From contig JAEZCT010000013.1 of assembly GCA_023433405.1 (NCBI GenBank), positions 1-31,610 on the forward strand: a DNA stretch of 31,610 nt, written 5' to 3'. The notes beneath the pieces were generated by a model. The model was not told where the DNA came from. It searched no databases and saw only the letters and a program-made list of their open reading frames with translations. How positions within the stretch are numbered: position 1 is the first letter of the stretch; each line of letters starts with the position of its first letter. The DNA comes from Bacillota bacterium (GTDB taxonomy: Bacteria; Bacillota; Clostridia; Oscillospirales; Ruminococcaceae). The translations under genes were made by a program, and so were the position numbers. Below are positions 22,995 to 31,587 of the stretch, piece after piece.

Positions 22995-24623
22995 ATGCTC
23001 AAGGTTTTTTTGGTTGAGGATGAGGTTATCGTACGCGAGGGCATTAAAAATACAATCGACTGGAAAGGCGAGGGCTTTGAGTTTTGCGGGGAGGCCGGCG
23101 ACGGGGAGCTTGCCTATCCGCTCATTCAAAGCGCGCAGCCGGATATCGTCATCACCGATATCAGAATGCCGTTTATGGACGGGCTGGAGCTTAGCCGCTT
23201 AGTCCGCAAAGAGCTGCCTCAGGCTAAGGTGGTAATACTCAGCGGTCATGAGGAGTTTGGCTATGCCCGCGCGGCAATCCAGCTTGGGGTTACCGAGTAC
23301 CTGCTAAAGCCCATTAACGGCGCGGAGCTTATGCAGGCGATAAAGCGCATTGGGCAGCAAATTCTTTTGGAGCGTGAGGAGCGCCTAAACTACGAGCGGT
23401 ATAAAAGGGAAATGGAGGAAAGCGAAACCGAGGCGAAGCGCAAGCTGTTTATCGAGCTGGTTTCGGGCGCCCTTTCCATCGCGCGGCTGCTTGAGCGGGG
23501 CAGGGAGCTGGGGCTTGAGCTGGGGGCGCAGTATTACCAGATTGTGCTGCTCGAGTGCAGCGTTTCGGGCCACACGGAGTCCTTTTCCAGCGAGCAGCTG
23601 GCACTCGACGCGGAGCTGACACAAAACGGGCCGGAGAATATGGCGGTGTTCGACCGTGCCATCGAAGGGCTTGCCATATTGTTTATGGGCGACACCCCCG
23701 AAGAGATTCACGGCGCGCGGGAGAGCTACCTTTCGCGCGTTACCTCCCTTTTTTCAAAATACCCCGCCGTGCGCTATTTTGGGGGCATAGGCGTCCCGGT
23801 GGGACGGCTTACCCAGCTTAGCGCCTCCTTTGAGAGCGCCTCGCGGGCGTTTGCCTACCGCTTTCTCATGGATGGCAGCGCGGTGCTTGACAGCAACCTG
23901 TTGGGCATTCAAACACCGCCCAGAGACAACGGCGCGCGTCTGAACGCGGACGAGCTGGGCAGCATTGACCTAAAGCGGGTGGATGTATTTCTGCGCAAGG
24001 GGGATATGGAGGACATCCCGTTTTTTACCGAGGAATTTCTGCGCAGCATTGGCAGCGCCAGCGAAAAATCCTTCCTGTTCCGTCAGTATGTGCTAATGGA
24101 TTGCTATGTGACCGCCCTCTCCTTTTTAAAGGAGATAGGCTGTACCGAGACGTTGTTTGAGCCGCCCTTTGGGGAGCAGGAGCAGCTAAACGGGCTGCTG
24201 CAGGACTCCCGGAGGATGAAAGCCTACATACATAGCATCTTTAACGAAACCATCGGGTACCGCGACGAGCTGAGCACCAGGCGCTATCACCGCATGATTG
24301 AGCAGGCCAAGGGCTATATCAGCGAGCATTTTGCCGACGAGGAGCTTTCGCTTAACGAGGCGGCGGCCTATGTAAACCTAAGCCCCAACCATTTTAGCGC
24401 CGTGTTTAGCCGAGAAACGGGGCAGAGCTTTATTCGCTACCTTACCGAGCTGCGAATGACAAGGGCAAAGGAGCTGCTAAAATGCACCGATATGCGCTGC
24501 GCGGATATTGGGATGGCGGTAGGCTATAAGGACCCGCACTATTTTTCGTTTTTGTTTAAGAAAACCCAAAACTGCTCCCCGGTGCAGTATCGCGCCGCAA
24601 AAAGCGAAAGGCATAGCAATTAG
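22995..24623 (+). CDS. YesN-type response regulator with AraC DNA-binding domain
   Basis: This is a 542-residue two-component response regulator. The receiver domain is at residues 1-120, with acidic pocket EDE near position 8-10, phosphorylation site Asp55 in PDIVITDIRMP, and conserved Lys105 in YLLKP. A long middle region (about 130-420) of no clear family holds YesN-type helical sequence. The C-terminus is an AraC-type double helix-turn-helix (about 435-540; ISEHFADEELSLNEAAAYVN and ADIGMAVGYKDPHYFSFLFK). The ATG at 22995 has GGAGGGAA 8 nt upstream; the longer frame from 22938 is unlikely. It sits next to a YesM sensor and a sugar ABC transporter, so it probably activates that transporter when sugar is sensed. 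Confidence 0.92.
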   Translation: MLKVFLVEDEVIVREGIKNTIDWKGEGFEFCGEAGDGELAYPLIQSAQPDIVITDIRMPFMDGLELSRLVRKELPQAKVVILSGHEEFGYARAAIQLGVTEYLLKPINGAELMQAIKRIGQQILLEREERLNYERYKREMEESETEAKRKLFIELVSGALSIARLLERGRELGLELGAQYYQIVLLECSVSGHTESFSSEQLALDAELTQNGPENMAVFDRAIEGLAILFMGDTPEEIHGARESYLSRVTSLFSKYPAVRYFGGIGVPVGRLTQLSASFESASRAFAYRFLMDGSAVLDSNLLGIQTPPRDNGARLNADELGSIDLKRVDVFLRKGDMEDIPFFTEEFLRSIGSASEKSFLFRQYVLMDCYVTALSFLKEIGCTETLFEPPFGEQEQLNGLLQDSRRMKAYIHSIFNETIGYRDELSTRRYHRMIEQAKGYISEHFADEELSLNEAAAYVNLSPNHFSAVFSRETGQSFIRYLTELRMTRAKELLKCTDMRCADIGMAVGYKDPHYFSFLFKKTQNCSPVQYRAAKSERHSN

Positions 24624-24703
24624 CCCTTATTATAAAATGGGATACCCTATGCCCTTTGATTTTTATTTATGGCTACTATTTCGTGTACGCGGAGGTATTG
24701 GGT

Positions 24704-26212
24704 ATGAAAAAACGGCTCTTAAGCTGTATGGTACACGCGTTTGGCGAACTGCCCCTTCACCGCAAAATACGGCTCTCGCTCATGCTTGTTCTTCTGCCCT
24801 TATTTTTTTTGTTTGTACTTATTTTCTTTAGCATCTATCACTCCAACCTGCAGTACGACCGCATTATTGAAAACGCCTCTGAGGCGGGGCGCTTTAGCAT
24901 TGACTTTAAGGAGGAGTTTGACTACAAGATATACCTGCTCATTGCGGGGCATTCCACCTTTGAAAAGGAGGACCCCTACACCTATATTAACGAATCGCGC
25001 GAGATAACCTCCGACCTGATTAAAAATACCCACCTGCCCGATAACAAGCGGCGCGCCGAAAGCATTATGAAGCTGCTTGGGAACCTGGAGGAGTATGTAC
25101 GGCAGATTGAGGAGAATAAAAGGGTGGGCGGGCATTACGATGAGAACATAGATATTTGGGAGAACTATGTGCAGCTTGTCACCGCGCTGGTGCAAACCAC
25201 GGTGCTGGAATACACCTACTACGAAACCAAGGGGATGGAGACGGTGCGCGAGCACCTGGCCGACAGCCTAAGCGGCATAACGCTTGCCGGGCTTATTGTG
25301 TTTGCGCTTTTGGTGCTTGCGGCGCTGCTCATGTCGGTGCTTATACCAAACAGCATCGCACGCCCCATTCATCACCTTAACGAGGTCACAAACCAGGTGG
25401 CGAAGGGCGACCTTTCGGTGCGGGCAAATGTGCTGCACGGTGCGGAGGTAAAGCACCTGGGCGAATCCCTTAACGTGATGATAGAAAAGATTGAGAACCT
25501 GCTGCAAGCCATTAAAACAGACCAGACAAACCTGCGGGAGGCGGAGCTTGAGCTATTGCAGGCACAAATAAACCCCCACTTTCTGTACAACACGCTGGAT
25601 ACGATTATATGGCTGGCCGAAGCGGGCAGGCAGGGCGCGGTGGTGGAGATTGTGGGCTCGCTCTCCGCCTTCTTTCGCACCTCCCTAAACCATGGCAACG
25701 GCATGGTAACCCTGCGGGAGGAGGAGCGGCATGTGCGCAGCTACCTGCAAATACAAAAGGTGCGCTACCAGGATATTCTGGAGTACGAAATAGAGATACC
25801 CGAGCGGCTTATGATTACCACCCTGCCAAAGATTACGCTGCAGCCGCTGGTGGAAAACGCGCTGTACCACGGCATTAAAAACCGCCGGGGCAGGGGCAGA
25901 ATAGCCATACGCGCGGTAAGCGATAACGGCGACGCCGTGCTGTCCGTCCGCGACAACGGCGCGGGCATACACCCTGACCGGCTTGAGCAAATTGCAGAGG
26001 GACTAAACAGCCGCGCCCCCGCCCGGCAATCAAGCGCCATGGCGCCCAAGCGGGATTCCTATGGGCTTTATAACGTCAACGAGCGCATTAAGCTAAAGTT
26101 TGGCGAACAGTATGGCCTGACCATAACCAGCACCATGGGGGAGGGCACCTGTGTTTCGGTGCGCATCCCCATAGACGGCGAGTGGCTTGCCGCCCCGCGC
26201 CCGCCGGGATAA
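24704..26212 (+). CDS. YesM-type membrane sensor histidine kinase
   Basis: This 502-residue sensor has two membrane helices (about residues 24-45 and 192-214) around an extracytoplasmic sensing region (about 46-190). A HAMP linker (about 215-265) follows, then a His_kinase domain with phosphoacceptor His292 in the motif QINPHFLYNTLDT. The ATPase domain has the N-box VENALYHGI with Asn385 and the G1 box DNGAG at 418-422. The start ATG at 24704 has GGAGG 8 nt upstream; the longer frame from 24656 is not supported. It follows the response regulator after about 80 bp, so the two form a signalling pair, and a promoter for the sugar transporter lies downstream. Confidence 0.93.
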   Translation: MKKRLLSCMVHAFGELPLHRKIRLSLMLVLLPLFFLFVLIFFSIYHSNLQYDRIIENASEAGRFSIDFKEEFDYKIYLLIAGHSTFEKEDPYTYINESREITSDLIKNTHLPDNKRRAESIMKLLGNLEEYVRQIEENKRVGGHYDENIDIWENYVQLVTALVQTTVLEYTYYETKGMETVREHLADSLSGITLAGLIVFALLVLAALLMSVLIPNSIARPIHHLNEVTNQVAKGDLSVRANVLHGAEVKHLGESLNVMIEKIENLLQAIKTDQTNLREAELELLQAQINPHFLYNTLDTIIWLAEAGRQGAVVEIVGSLSAFFRTSLNHGNGMVTLREEERHVRSYLQIQKVRYQDILEYEIEIPERLMITTLPKITLQPLVENALYHGIKNRRGRGRIAIRAVSDNGDAVLSVRDNGAGIHPDRLEQIAEGLNSRAPARQSSAMAPKRDSYGLYNVNERIKLKFGEQYGLTITSTMGEGTCVSVRIPIDGEWLAAPRPPG

Positions 26213-26321
26213 CCGAAAGGGGTAAACAGCGTTATCATAATAAAACCATACCGAAACGGAAAAAATTCTAAAGAAAAGGCAATCCCGGTAAAATACTCAA
26301 TCAAACTCAAAAGAATCTTCA

Positions 26322-26350
26322 TTGTCTTAAATAAGCCGGGTAACTATAAT
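26322..26350 (+). promoter_or_regulatory. Sigma-A-type promoter for the sugar ABC transporter
   Basis: TTGTCT (26322-26327) and a perfect TATAAT (26345-26350) are separated by exactly 17 bp. The start of transcription would be near 26357, about 50 nt before the binding-protein gene. A purine-rich, AT-rich stretch directly upstream (26260-26320) could hold YesN sites, but no clear pair of repeats was seen. Confidence 0.65.
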
Positions 26351-26407
26351 AATGATGCAGACCAAAATAAACAGGTTTGCAAATTAATAAGTGGAGGACA
26401 AAACAAT

Positions 26408-27460
26408 ATGGCTTCTATGAGGCGAATCATTGCGATTTCCTTGGCGCTTATAATGCTCGCGGCGTTTGCTGCTTGTTCCACAGCCCCGGTCGCTCCGGCT
26501 AATTCCGCGCCCAGCGCGGCGGCACCCGCACCCGAGGCTCCTGCAACCCCGGCAAGCGATGAGCCAATCTACGTTGGCTTTGTGCAGGTTGGCGCGGAGT
26601 CCGACTGGCGCATGGCAAACACTAAGTCAATGCAGGAGACCTTTACCGAAGCAAACGGATACAAGTTTGAAATGGTTGATGCCCAGCAGAAAACCGATAA
26701 GCAGATTACCGCAATCCGTGACTTTATTCAAAAGGATGTCGATTACATAGTTCTCGCCCCCAACACCGAGGCAGGCTGGGATACGGTTCTCAGCGAGGCT
26801 AAGGACGCGGGTATTCCCGTAATTATCGTTGACCGTATGATTCAAACCAACGACGTCAGCCTGTTTACCGCTTGGGTTGGCTCTAACTTCAAGAAGGAAG
26901 GCTACGATGCCGTTATCGCGCTGGAGAACGCGCTCAAAGCAAAGGGCGTCGCGGACGACGCGGAGATTAACATAGTCACCCTGCAGGGTACCATGGGCTC
27001 CTCTGCGCAAATTGGCCGCACCGACGGCTTTGCCGAAAAGATGGTCTTCCACACCAACTGGAAGATGCTCGACAAGCAGTCCGGCGACTTTACCCAGGAA
27101 AAGGGCCAGGAGGTTATGGAAGCCTTCTTGAAGGCGTACCCCAACATCAACGTCGTCATTGCCGAGAATGATAATATGGCATTCGGCGCAATTACCGCCA
27201 TCAAGGCCGCCGGTAAAACCTGCGGACCCAAGGGCGACATTACCGTAGTTTCCTTTGACGCGGTTCGCGCCGCCTTCGAGTCCATGATAGCGGGCGATAT
27301 TGATGTAGACGTGGAGTGCAACCCATTGCATGGCCCCCGCGTAGCAGGCATTATCGATGCTCTTGAGGCCGGTCAGGCTGTGGATAAGATTGCGTATGTG
27401 GAGGAAAGCACCTTCTACGCCGCGGACGCCGCCGCCATAATCGATTCCCGCGCATACTAA
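26408..27460 (+). CDS. ytfQ: Sugar-binding lipoprotein of a YtfQ-like ABC transporter
   Basis: The 350-residue protein binds a sugar outside the cell. It has a signal peptide and lipobox ending in AAFAAC (Cys near residue 23), a Pro/Ala-rich linker (about 26-52), then a periplasmic-binding type I fold. IYVGFVQVGAESDWR, DAQQKTDKQI, IVLAPNTEAGWD, IIVDRMI and the segment KQSGDFTQEKGQEVM resemble E. coli YtfQ, the galactofuranose-binding protein. GGAGG precedes the ATG at 26408 by 10 nt. Sugar identity (galactofuranose or another furanose or pentose) is inferred from similarity by memory. Confidence 0.9.
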   Translation: MASMRRIIAISLALIMLAAFAACSTAPVAPANSAPSAAAPAPEAPATPASDEPIYVGFVQVGAESDWRMANTKSMQETFTEANGYKFEMVDAQQKTDKQITAIRDFIQKDVDYIVLAPNTEAGWDTVLSEAKDAGIPVIIVDRMIQTNDVSLFTAWVGSNFKKEGYDAVIALENALKAKGVADDAEINIVTLQGTMGSSAQIGRTDGFAEKMVFHTNWKMLDKQSGDFTQEKGQEVMEAFLKAYPNINVVIAENDNMAFGAITAIKAAGKTCGPKGDITVVSFDAVRAAFESMIAGDIDVDVECNPLHGPRVAGIIDALEAGQAVDKIAYVEESTFYAADAAAIIDSRAY

Positions 27461-27557
27461 TACACGAAAAAAGGATAAACCGCGCGGCGGCTTAAAGCGC
27501 CGGTTATGGCTTGATTTTTAAAAACGACACAACTGAATATTTTACATTGATGCAGAA

Positions 27558-27601
27558 CCGTCGGAGAGCCAAAGGATACCTGGTTCTCCGGCGGATTTTT
27601 T
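27558..27601 (+). terminator. Intrinsic terminator between binding protein and ATPase genes
   Basis: A 13-bp stem (CCGTCGGAGAGCC with GGTTCTCCGGCGG, two G-U pairs, 11-nt loop) is followed by ATTTTTT. It sits within the transporter operon, 20 bp before the ytfR start, so only part of the transcripts would continue past the binding-protein gene. Confidence 0.8.
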
Positions 27602-27621
27602 CTTGAAAGGGTGGACCTTGT

Positions 27622-29145
27622 ATGGGAGCGGGAAACGGGATATTGACAATGCGCCGCATCACCAAGAATTTTGTGGGAGTGCGGGCGCTTAGCAATGTGG
27701 ATTTTACCCTGAGAGCGGGAGAGATTCATGCCCTGATGGGGGAAAACGGCGCGGGAAAATCCACGCTCATTAAGGTGCTAACCGGTGCGGAGGAGTTTGA
27801 AACAGGGGAGATTCTGCTCGACGGCCTTGATCGCCCGGTGGTCAACCGATCGCCCCGGGAGGCGCAGCAAAACGGCATTAGCACGGTGTACCAGGAGGTA
27901 AACCTTTGCCCCAACCTCTCGGTGGCCGAAAACCTGTTTTTGGGCAGAGAGCCGAAGAAGTGCGGCGCTATTGATTGGAAAACAATGAACAGGAAGGCAA
28001 AAGAAGCCTTCGATGCTTTGGATATACAGCTTGACGTTACACTGACGCTAGACCATTACTCGGTAGCAATCCAGCAGATGGTGGCGATTACGCGGGCGGT
28101 GGATATCTCGTCGCGGGTGTTGATTTTGGATGAGCCCACCTCAAGCCTTGACGAATCGGAGGTAGAGAAGCTGTTTTCTATTATGCGGAAGCTGCGCGAC
28201 AGAGGGCTTGGCATTGTGTTTGTCACCCATTTTCTCGACCAGGTTTACGCGGTGTGCGACCGTATTACGGTGCTGCGCAACGGGGAGCTTGTGGGGGAGT
28301 ACGAGGTGGAGCACCTGCCCCGCCTGCAGCTGGTGGCGCGTATGCTGGGCAAGGATTTTGACGACCTTGCCGAGGTAAGCCGCGAAACGGCGCAAAGCGA
28401 GCAAAACGGCGCGGCGGCTGTCATAGAGGCGGTAAGCCTTGGCTGTAAGGGGCGCATAAAGCCCTTTGACCTTATGGTACATAAGGGCGATGTAATCGGG
28501 CTTTCCGGGCTGCTTGGCTCTGGGCGCAGCGAGCTTGCCCGCGCCATTTACTGCGCGGATAAGCCGGATGCCGGCGCACTGCATATGCATGGGCACAGGC
28601 TAAGCCTGCGCGCGCCCATAGACGCGATGCAGGCAGGTATGGCATACCTTTCGGAAAACCGCAAGGAGGAGGGTATTTTACCCGACCTCTCGGTGCGCGA
28701 AAACATTATTTTGGCTCTGCAGGCGCGCAGGGGGATGCTAAAGCAGATGAGCCGAAGGGAGCAGGAGGAGTTCTCCGACCGGTATATCAGCCTGCTTAAA
28801 ATAAAAACTCCCGACCGCGAAACCCCGGTGAGGCAGCTAAGCGGCGGCAACCAGCAAAAGGTGATATTGGCGCGCTGGATGCTCACAAACCCCGACTTTA
28901 TGATTCTGGATGAGCCAACCCGTGGCATTGATGTGGGCACCAAGGCTGAGATACAGCGTTTGGTTATTAACCTTGCGCAGCAGGGCAAAACGATTATGTT
29001 TATTTCCTCCGAGATAGAGGAGATGCTGCGCACCTGCAACCGAATGGTGATTATGCGCGACCGCGAAAAGGTGGGGGAGCTTTGCGGGGATGAGATTTGC
29101 GAGGAAAATATTATGAAGGCTATCGCGGGAGGTGCCGCCGTATGA
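27622..29145 (+). CDS. ytfR: Sugar ABC transporter ATPase (two ABC domains, YtfR-like)
   Basis: This 507-residue protein has two tandem ATPase domains and energises import of the sugar bound by the lipoprotein. The first domain has Walker A GENGAGKST (near residues 41-49), Walker B VLILDEPTSSLD and a degenerate signature (YSVAIQQMV in place of LSGGQ). The second domain has a degenerate Walker A GLLGSGRSE, a normal signature LSGGNQQKV and Walker B FMILDEPTRGIDVG. This asymmetric pattern is usual in RbsA/XylG/YtfR-type ATPases. AAGGGTGG precedes the ATG at 27622. It overlaps the next gene by 4 bases (ATGA). Confidence 0.94.
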   Translation: MGAGNGILTMRRITKNFVGVRALSNVDFTLRAGEIHALMGENGAGKSTLIKVLTGAEEFETGEILLDGLDRPVVNRSPREAQQNGISTVYQEVNLCPNLSVAENLFLGREPKKCGAIDWKTMNRKAKEAFDALDIQLDVTLTLDHYSVAIQQMVAITRAVDISSRVLILDEPTSSLDESEVEKLFSIMRKLRDRGLGIVFVTHFLDQVYAVCDRITVLRNGELVGEYEVEHLPRLQLVARMLGKDFDDLAEVSRETAQSEQNGAAAVIEAVSLGCKGRIKPFDLMVHKGDVIGLSGLLGSGRSELARAIYCADKPDAGALHMHGHRLSLRAPIDAMQAGMAYLSENRKEEGILPDLSVRENIILALQARRGMLKQMSRREQEEFSDRYISLLKIKTPDRETPVRQLSGGNQQKVILARWMLTNPDFMILDEPTRGIDVGTKAEIQRLVINLAQQGKTIMFISSEIEEMLRTCNRMVIMRDREKVGELCGDEICEENIMKAIAGGAAV

Positions 29146-30194
29146 AAAAAATCAGTTCTTTCCTAAATCGTATCACTCGTTTTCATTTATTCCTGCCGCT
29201 GCTGTGCTTGGTGCTGGTGCTGATAGCGAACCTGATTCAGACGCCCTCGTTTTTTAACATTACCGTGCAAAACGGCGTGTTTTACGGCTATCTCATCGAT
29301 ATACTTAACCGCGCAAGCGGGCTGATAATTATGTCGGTGGGTATGACGCTGGTGGTTGCCTCCTCCGGCGGAACCGATATCTCTGTGGGCGCGGTCAGCG
29401 CGCTGGCAGGGGCGGTATGTGTGGCCGTCGTCGGCACCGGGCCGACCTATCAGGCGCCGTATATCCTCAGCATCCTGCTGGCGCTGCTGGTTGGTGCGGT
29501 GTGCGGCTGCTTTAACGGCTACCTGGTATCCTACCTTAAGGTGCAGCCCATGGTTGCCACCCTAATTTTACTCACGGCAGGAAGGGGCATTGCCCAGCTT
29601 GTAACGGGCAGCTTTATTTTATATGTAAAGCCCAAGGAGTTTGCCTACCTTGGCACCTTTTTACCGGGAGTACCCATTCCCACCACCTGCTTTGTGGCGG
29701 CGCTCTTGGTTCTTATTACCTGGGTGGTGCTTAAAAAGACCCCCCTTGGCATGTATATTCAGTCGGTGGGTATTAACCGCAACGCAAGCAGGCTCATTGG
29801 GCTTAACTCAAAGCTCATTATGTTTTTAACCTATGTGTTCTGCGGGGTCTGCGCGGCGGGGGCGGGGCTGCTTTCCGTTTCGCGAACCTCCTCCATAGAC
29901 GCGAACAATGTGGGCAAGTATATGGAGCTGGATGCAATTCTGGCAGTAGCCATTGGCGGCAACCATTTGGCGGGAGGAAAATTTTCGTTAATCGGCACCG
30001 CCATTGGCGCGCTTACCATTCAGGCGCTTACCACCACCCTATACGCAATGCATGTGGCGGCGGACCAGATACCCCTGTATAAGGCGGTTGTGGTTATCAT
30101 TATTGTCGCGCTGCAATCGCCCACCATCATTCGCTGGGTTCGGGGGCTGCGCGCAAAGTCAGCTCCGGCGCAACCGGTAAAGGAGGCGCTATAA
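29142..30194 (+). CDS. ytfT: Sugar ABC transporter permease 1 (YtfT-like)
   Basis: This 350-residue BPD_transp_2 family membrane protein has about 9-10 hydrophobic segments. Family segments include MSVGMTLVVASSGGTDISVG (close to the start of the pore region) and LDAILAVAIGGNHLAGGKFS near the C-terminal end. The start is the ATG at 29142, overlapping the ytfR stop (ATGA), after GGGAGG; a longer frame from 29097 lies inside ytfR. The second permease begins immediately after its stop codon. Confidence 0.92.
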   Translation: MKKISSFLNRITRFHLFLPLLCLVLVLIANLIQTPSFFNITVQNGVFYGYLIDILNRASGLIIMSVGMTLVVASSGGTDISVGAVSALAGAVCVAVVGTGPTYQAPYILSILLALLVGAVCGCFNGYLVSYLKVQPMVATLILLTAGRGIAQLVTGSFILYVKPKEFAYLGTFLPGVPIPTTCFVAALLVLITWVVLKKTPLGMYIQSVGINRNASRLIGLNSKLIMFLTYVFCGVCAAGAGLLSVSRTSSIDANNVGKYMELDAILAVAIGGNHLAGGKFSLIGTAIGALTIQALTTTLYAMHVAADQIPLYKAVVVIIIVALQSPTIIRWVRGLRAKSAPAQPVKEAL

Positions 30195-31259
30195 ATGAGC
30201 AAAACACTCACGCCGCCCCGTACGCAGGGCGCAAGGCTGGTTCTACGGGCAAAAGAGAAGCTCTTGGGGCATAACTTTCTTCTCGCGGTGACCATTGTTA
30301 TGTTTGTGGTGCTGTATGTGGGGGGACTGGTTGCGTTTGGCGATAAAAACTTTGGCAACCTGCAGGTATTTCTAAACATCCTCATCAGCAACGCGGGGCT
30401 TATTATTACCGCCGTGGGCATGACCATGGTGCTTATTACAGGCGGTATCGATATCTCGGTAGGCTCGGTCATTGCCGTCACCTGTATGCTGCTTGCCGCA
30501 ATGATGGAGAAGGGAAATGTCCCCGCGCCGGTGGCGGTGCTTGTTGTATTGCTGTTTGGCATTGTGTTTGGGGCGGCGCAGGGCTGGTTTATCGCATATC
30601 TTAAAATTCAGCCGTTTATCGTCACTCTGGCAGGAATGTTTTTTGCAAGAGGACTAACCGCGGTTATCAGCCTTGAAATGATTACGATTACCAACAAGGC
30701 GTTTTTGGGCATTGCCCAGTATAAAATGTACCTGCCCTTTGGCGGGGTAATGAACAAACGGGGCGCCATGATCTACCCCTACATCTACCCCACGGTGATT
30801 TTGGCGCTGGTTGTTTTGGTGGTGGCATTTTTAATGCTGCGGTTTACTAAGTTTGGGCGCAGGGTGTATGCGGTGGGCGGCAGCGAGCAATCCGCCCTGC
30901 TCATGGGTCTTAACGTGAAGCGCACCAAGCTGATTGTGTATATGATTAACGGGTTTCTCGCCACCTTGGGCGGCGTCGCCTTTTGCTTAAACACTACCGG
31001 CGCGTTTGTAGAGCTTGCCAAGGATTTTGAGATGGAGGCCATCGCGGCGACCGTTATTGGCGGCACGCCGTTAACCGGCGGTGTCGGCAATGTGTTTGGC
31101 ACCCTGTTTGGCGTGCTGATTAAGGCGACCATTGAAACCTTTGTTTCCTTCCAGGGCAACCTTTCCTCCTGGTGGTCAAAGATCATCATCGCGGCGCTGC
31201 TTGCCTTCTTTATCGTGCTGCAAAGCCTGTTGACCATGCGCAAGCAAAAGCAGCGGTAG
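30195..31259 (+). CDS. yjfF: Sugar ABC transporter permease 2 (YjfF-like)
   Basis: The second BPD_transp_2 permease (354 residues) forms a heterodimer with the YtfT-like protein. The segment VGMTMVLITGGIDISVGSVI aligns with the first permease and with other ribose/galactofuranose permeases; MEAIAATVIGGTPLTGGVGN is the corresponding C-terminal segment. The ATG at 30195 directly follows the previous stop (TAA-ATG), with GGAGG 8 nt upstream. It is the last gene of the operon; a strong hairpin follows about 40 bp downstream. Two distinct permeases, as in E. coli YtfT-YjfF, support a galactofuranose-type system. Confidence 0.92.
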   Translation: MSKTLTPPRTQGARLVLRAKEKLLGHNFLLAVTIVMFVVLYVGGLVAFGDKNFGNLQVFLNILISNAGLIITAVGMTMVLITGGIDISVGSVIAVTCMLLAAMMEKGNVPAPVAVLVVLLFGIVFGAAQGWFIAYLKIQPFIVTLAGMFFARGLTAVISLEMITITNKAFLGIAQYKMYLPFGGVMNKRGAMIYPYIYPTVILALVVLVVAFLMLRFTKFGRRVYAVGGSEQSALLMGLNVKRTKLIVYMINGFLATLGGVAFCLNTTGAFVELAKDFEMEAIAATVIGGTPLTGGVGNVFGTLFGVLIKATIETFVSFQGNLSSWWSKIIIAALLAFFIVLQSLLTMRKQKQR

Positions 31260-31300
31260 CGGTAATTCAAACAGCTTACTTCCTCCTGTCGATAGCAATA

Positions 31301-31342
31301 AACGCAAAGGGGATGGATTATAAAATCCATCCCCTTTGCGTT
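31301..31342. terminator. Long perfect hairpin after the transporter operon
   Basis: A 19-bp perfect stem (AACGCAAAGGGGATGGATT with its complement, 4-nt loop) lies 42 bp after the yjfF stop. It lacks a clean U-run on the plus strand. It most likely ends or protects the transporter mRNA. Confidence 0.65.
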
Positions 31343-31349
31343 CCCCACA

Positions 31350-31420
31350 CCTTTTGAGGAGAGTAGAATTGCAGATAAAAATCCGCGTGAAAAACACTCT
31401 TTTTAGTCGGAATAAATATA
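31350..31420. repeat. Internally deleted palindromic repeat, copy E
   Basis: It shares GCAGATAAAAATCCGCGTGAAAA with the left part and ACTCTTTTTAGTCGG-AATA with the right part of the family, but lacks the middle part between them. The joining point is about 31402. Confidence 0.5.
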
Positions 31421-31436
31421 GGATAATAGAGTACCC

Positions 31437-31476
31437 AAAAGCCGATTTTATAAACTTCGTGGGTTGGTCGGCTTTT
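31437..31476. terminator. Terminator-like hairpin with A/T tails
   Basis: AAAAGCCGA pairs with TCGGCTTTT (9 bp, 22-nt loop), giving T-runs for both directions. No gene is seen on either side inside the window. Confidence 0.45.
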
Positions 31477-31503
31477 AAGTAACCATCATCAAGTTGTTGG
31501 AAC

Positions 31504-31587
31504 GTCGGCACCCGCGCCGACAGGCGGCTTACTTTTCTTGTTCGAGAAAAGTAAGCAATTTAGTAAAGCGAAGCAGGGACACCCTGC
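31504..31587. repeat. Cluster of three perfect inverted repeats at the window end
   Basis: GTCGGC/GCCGAC (31504-31521), a 12-bp GCTTACTTTTCT/AGAAAAGTAAGC (31527-31556, 6-nt loop) and GCAGGG-ACA-CCCTGC (31573-31587) follow one another. The layout resembles interspersed non-coding repeats found in many bacterial genomes, but I cannot name a family. No gene is seen after 31260. Confidence 0.5.

Noticed and set aside
26224..26237. CcpA (cre) site upstream of the sugar transporter
   Set aside because: AAACAGCGTTATCA matches a typical cre at 10 of 14 positions but lacks the TG start and is about 100 bp upstream of the promoter; too weak to call.
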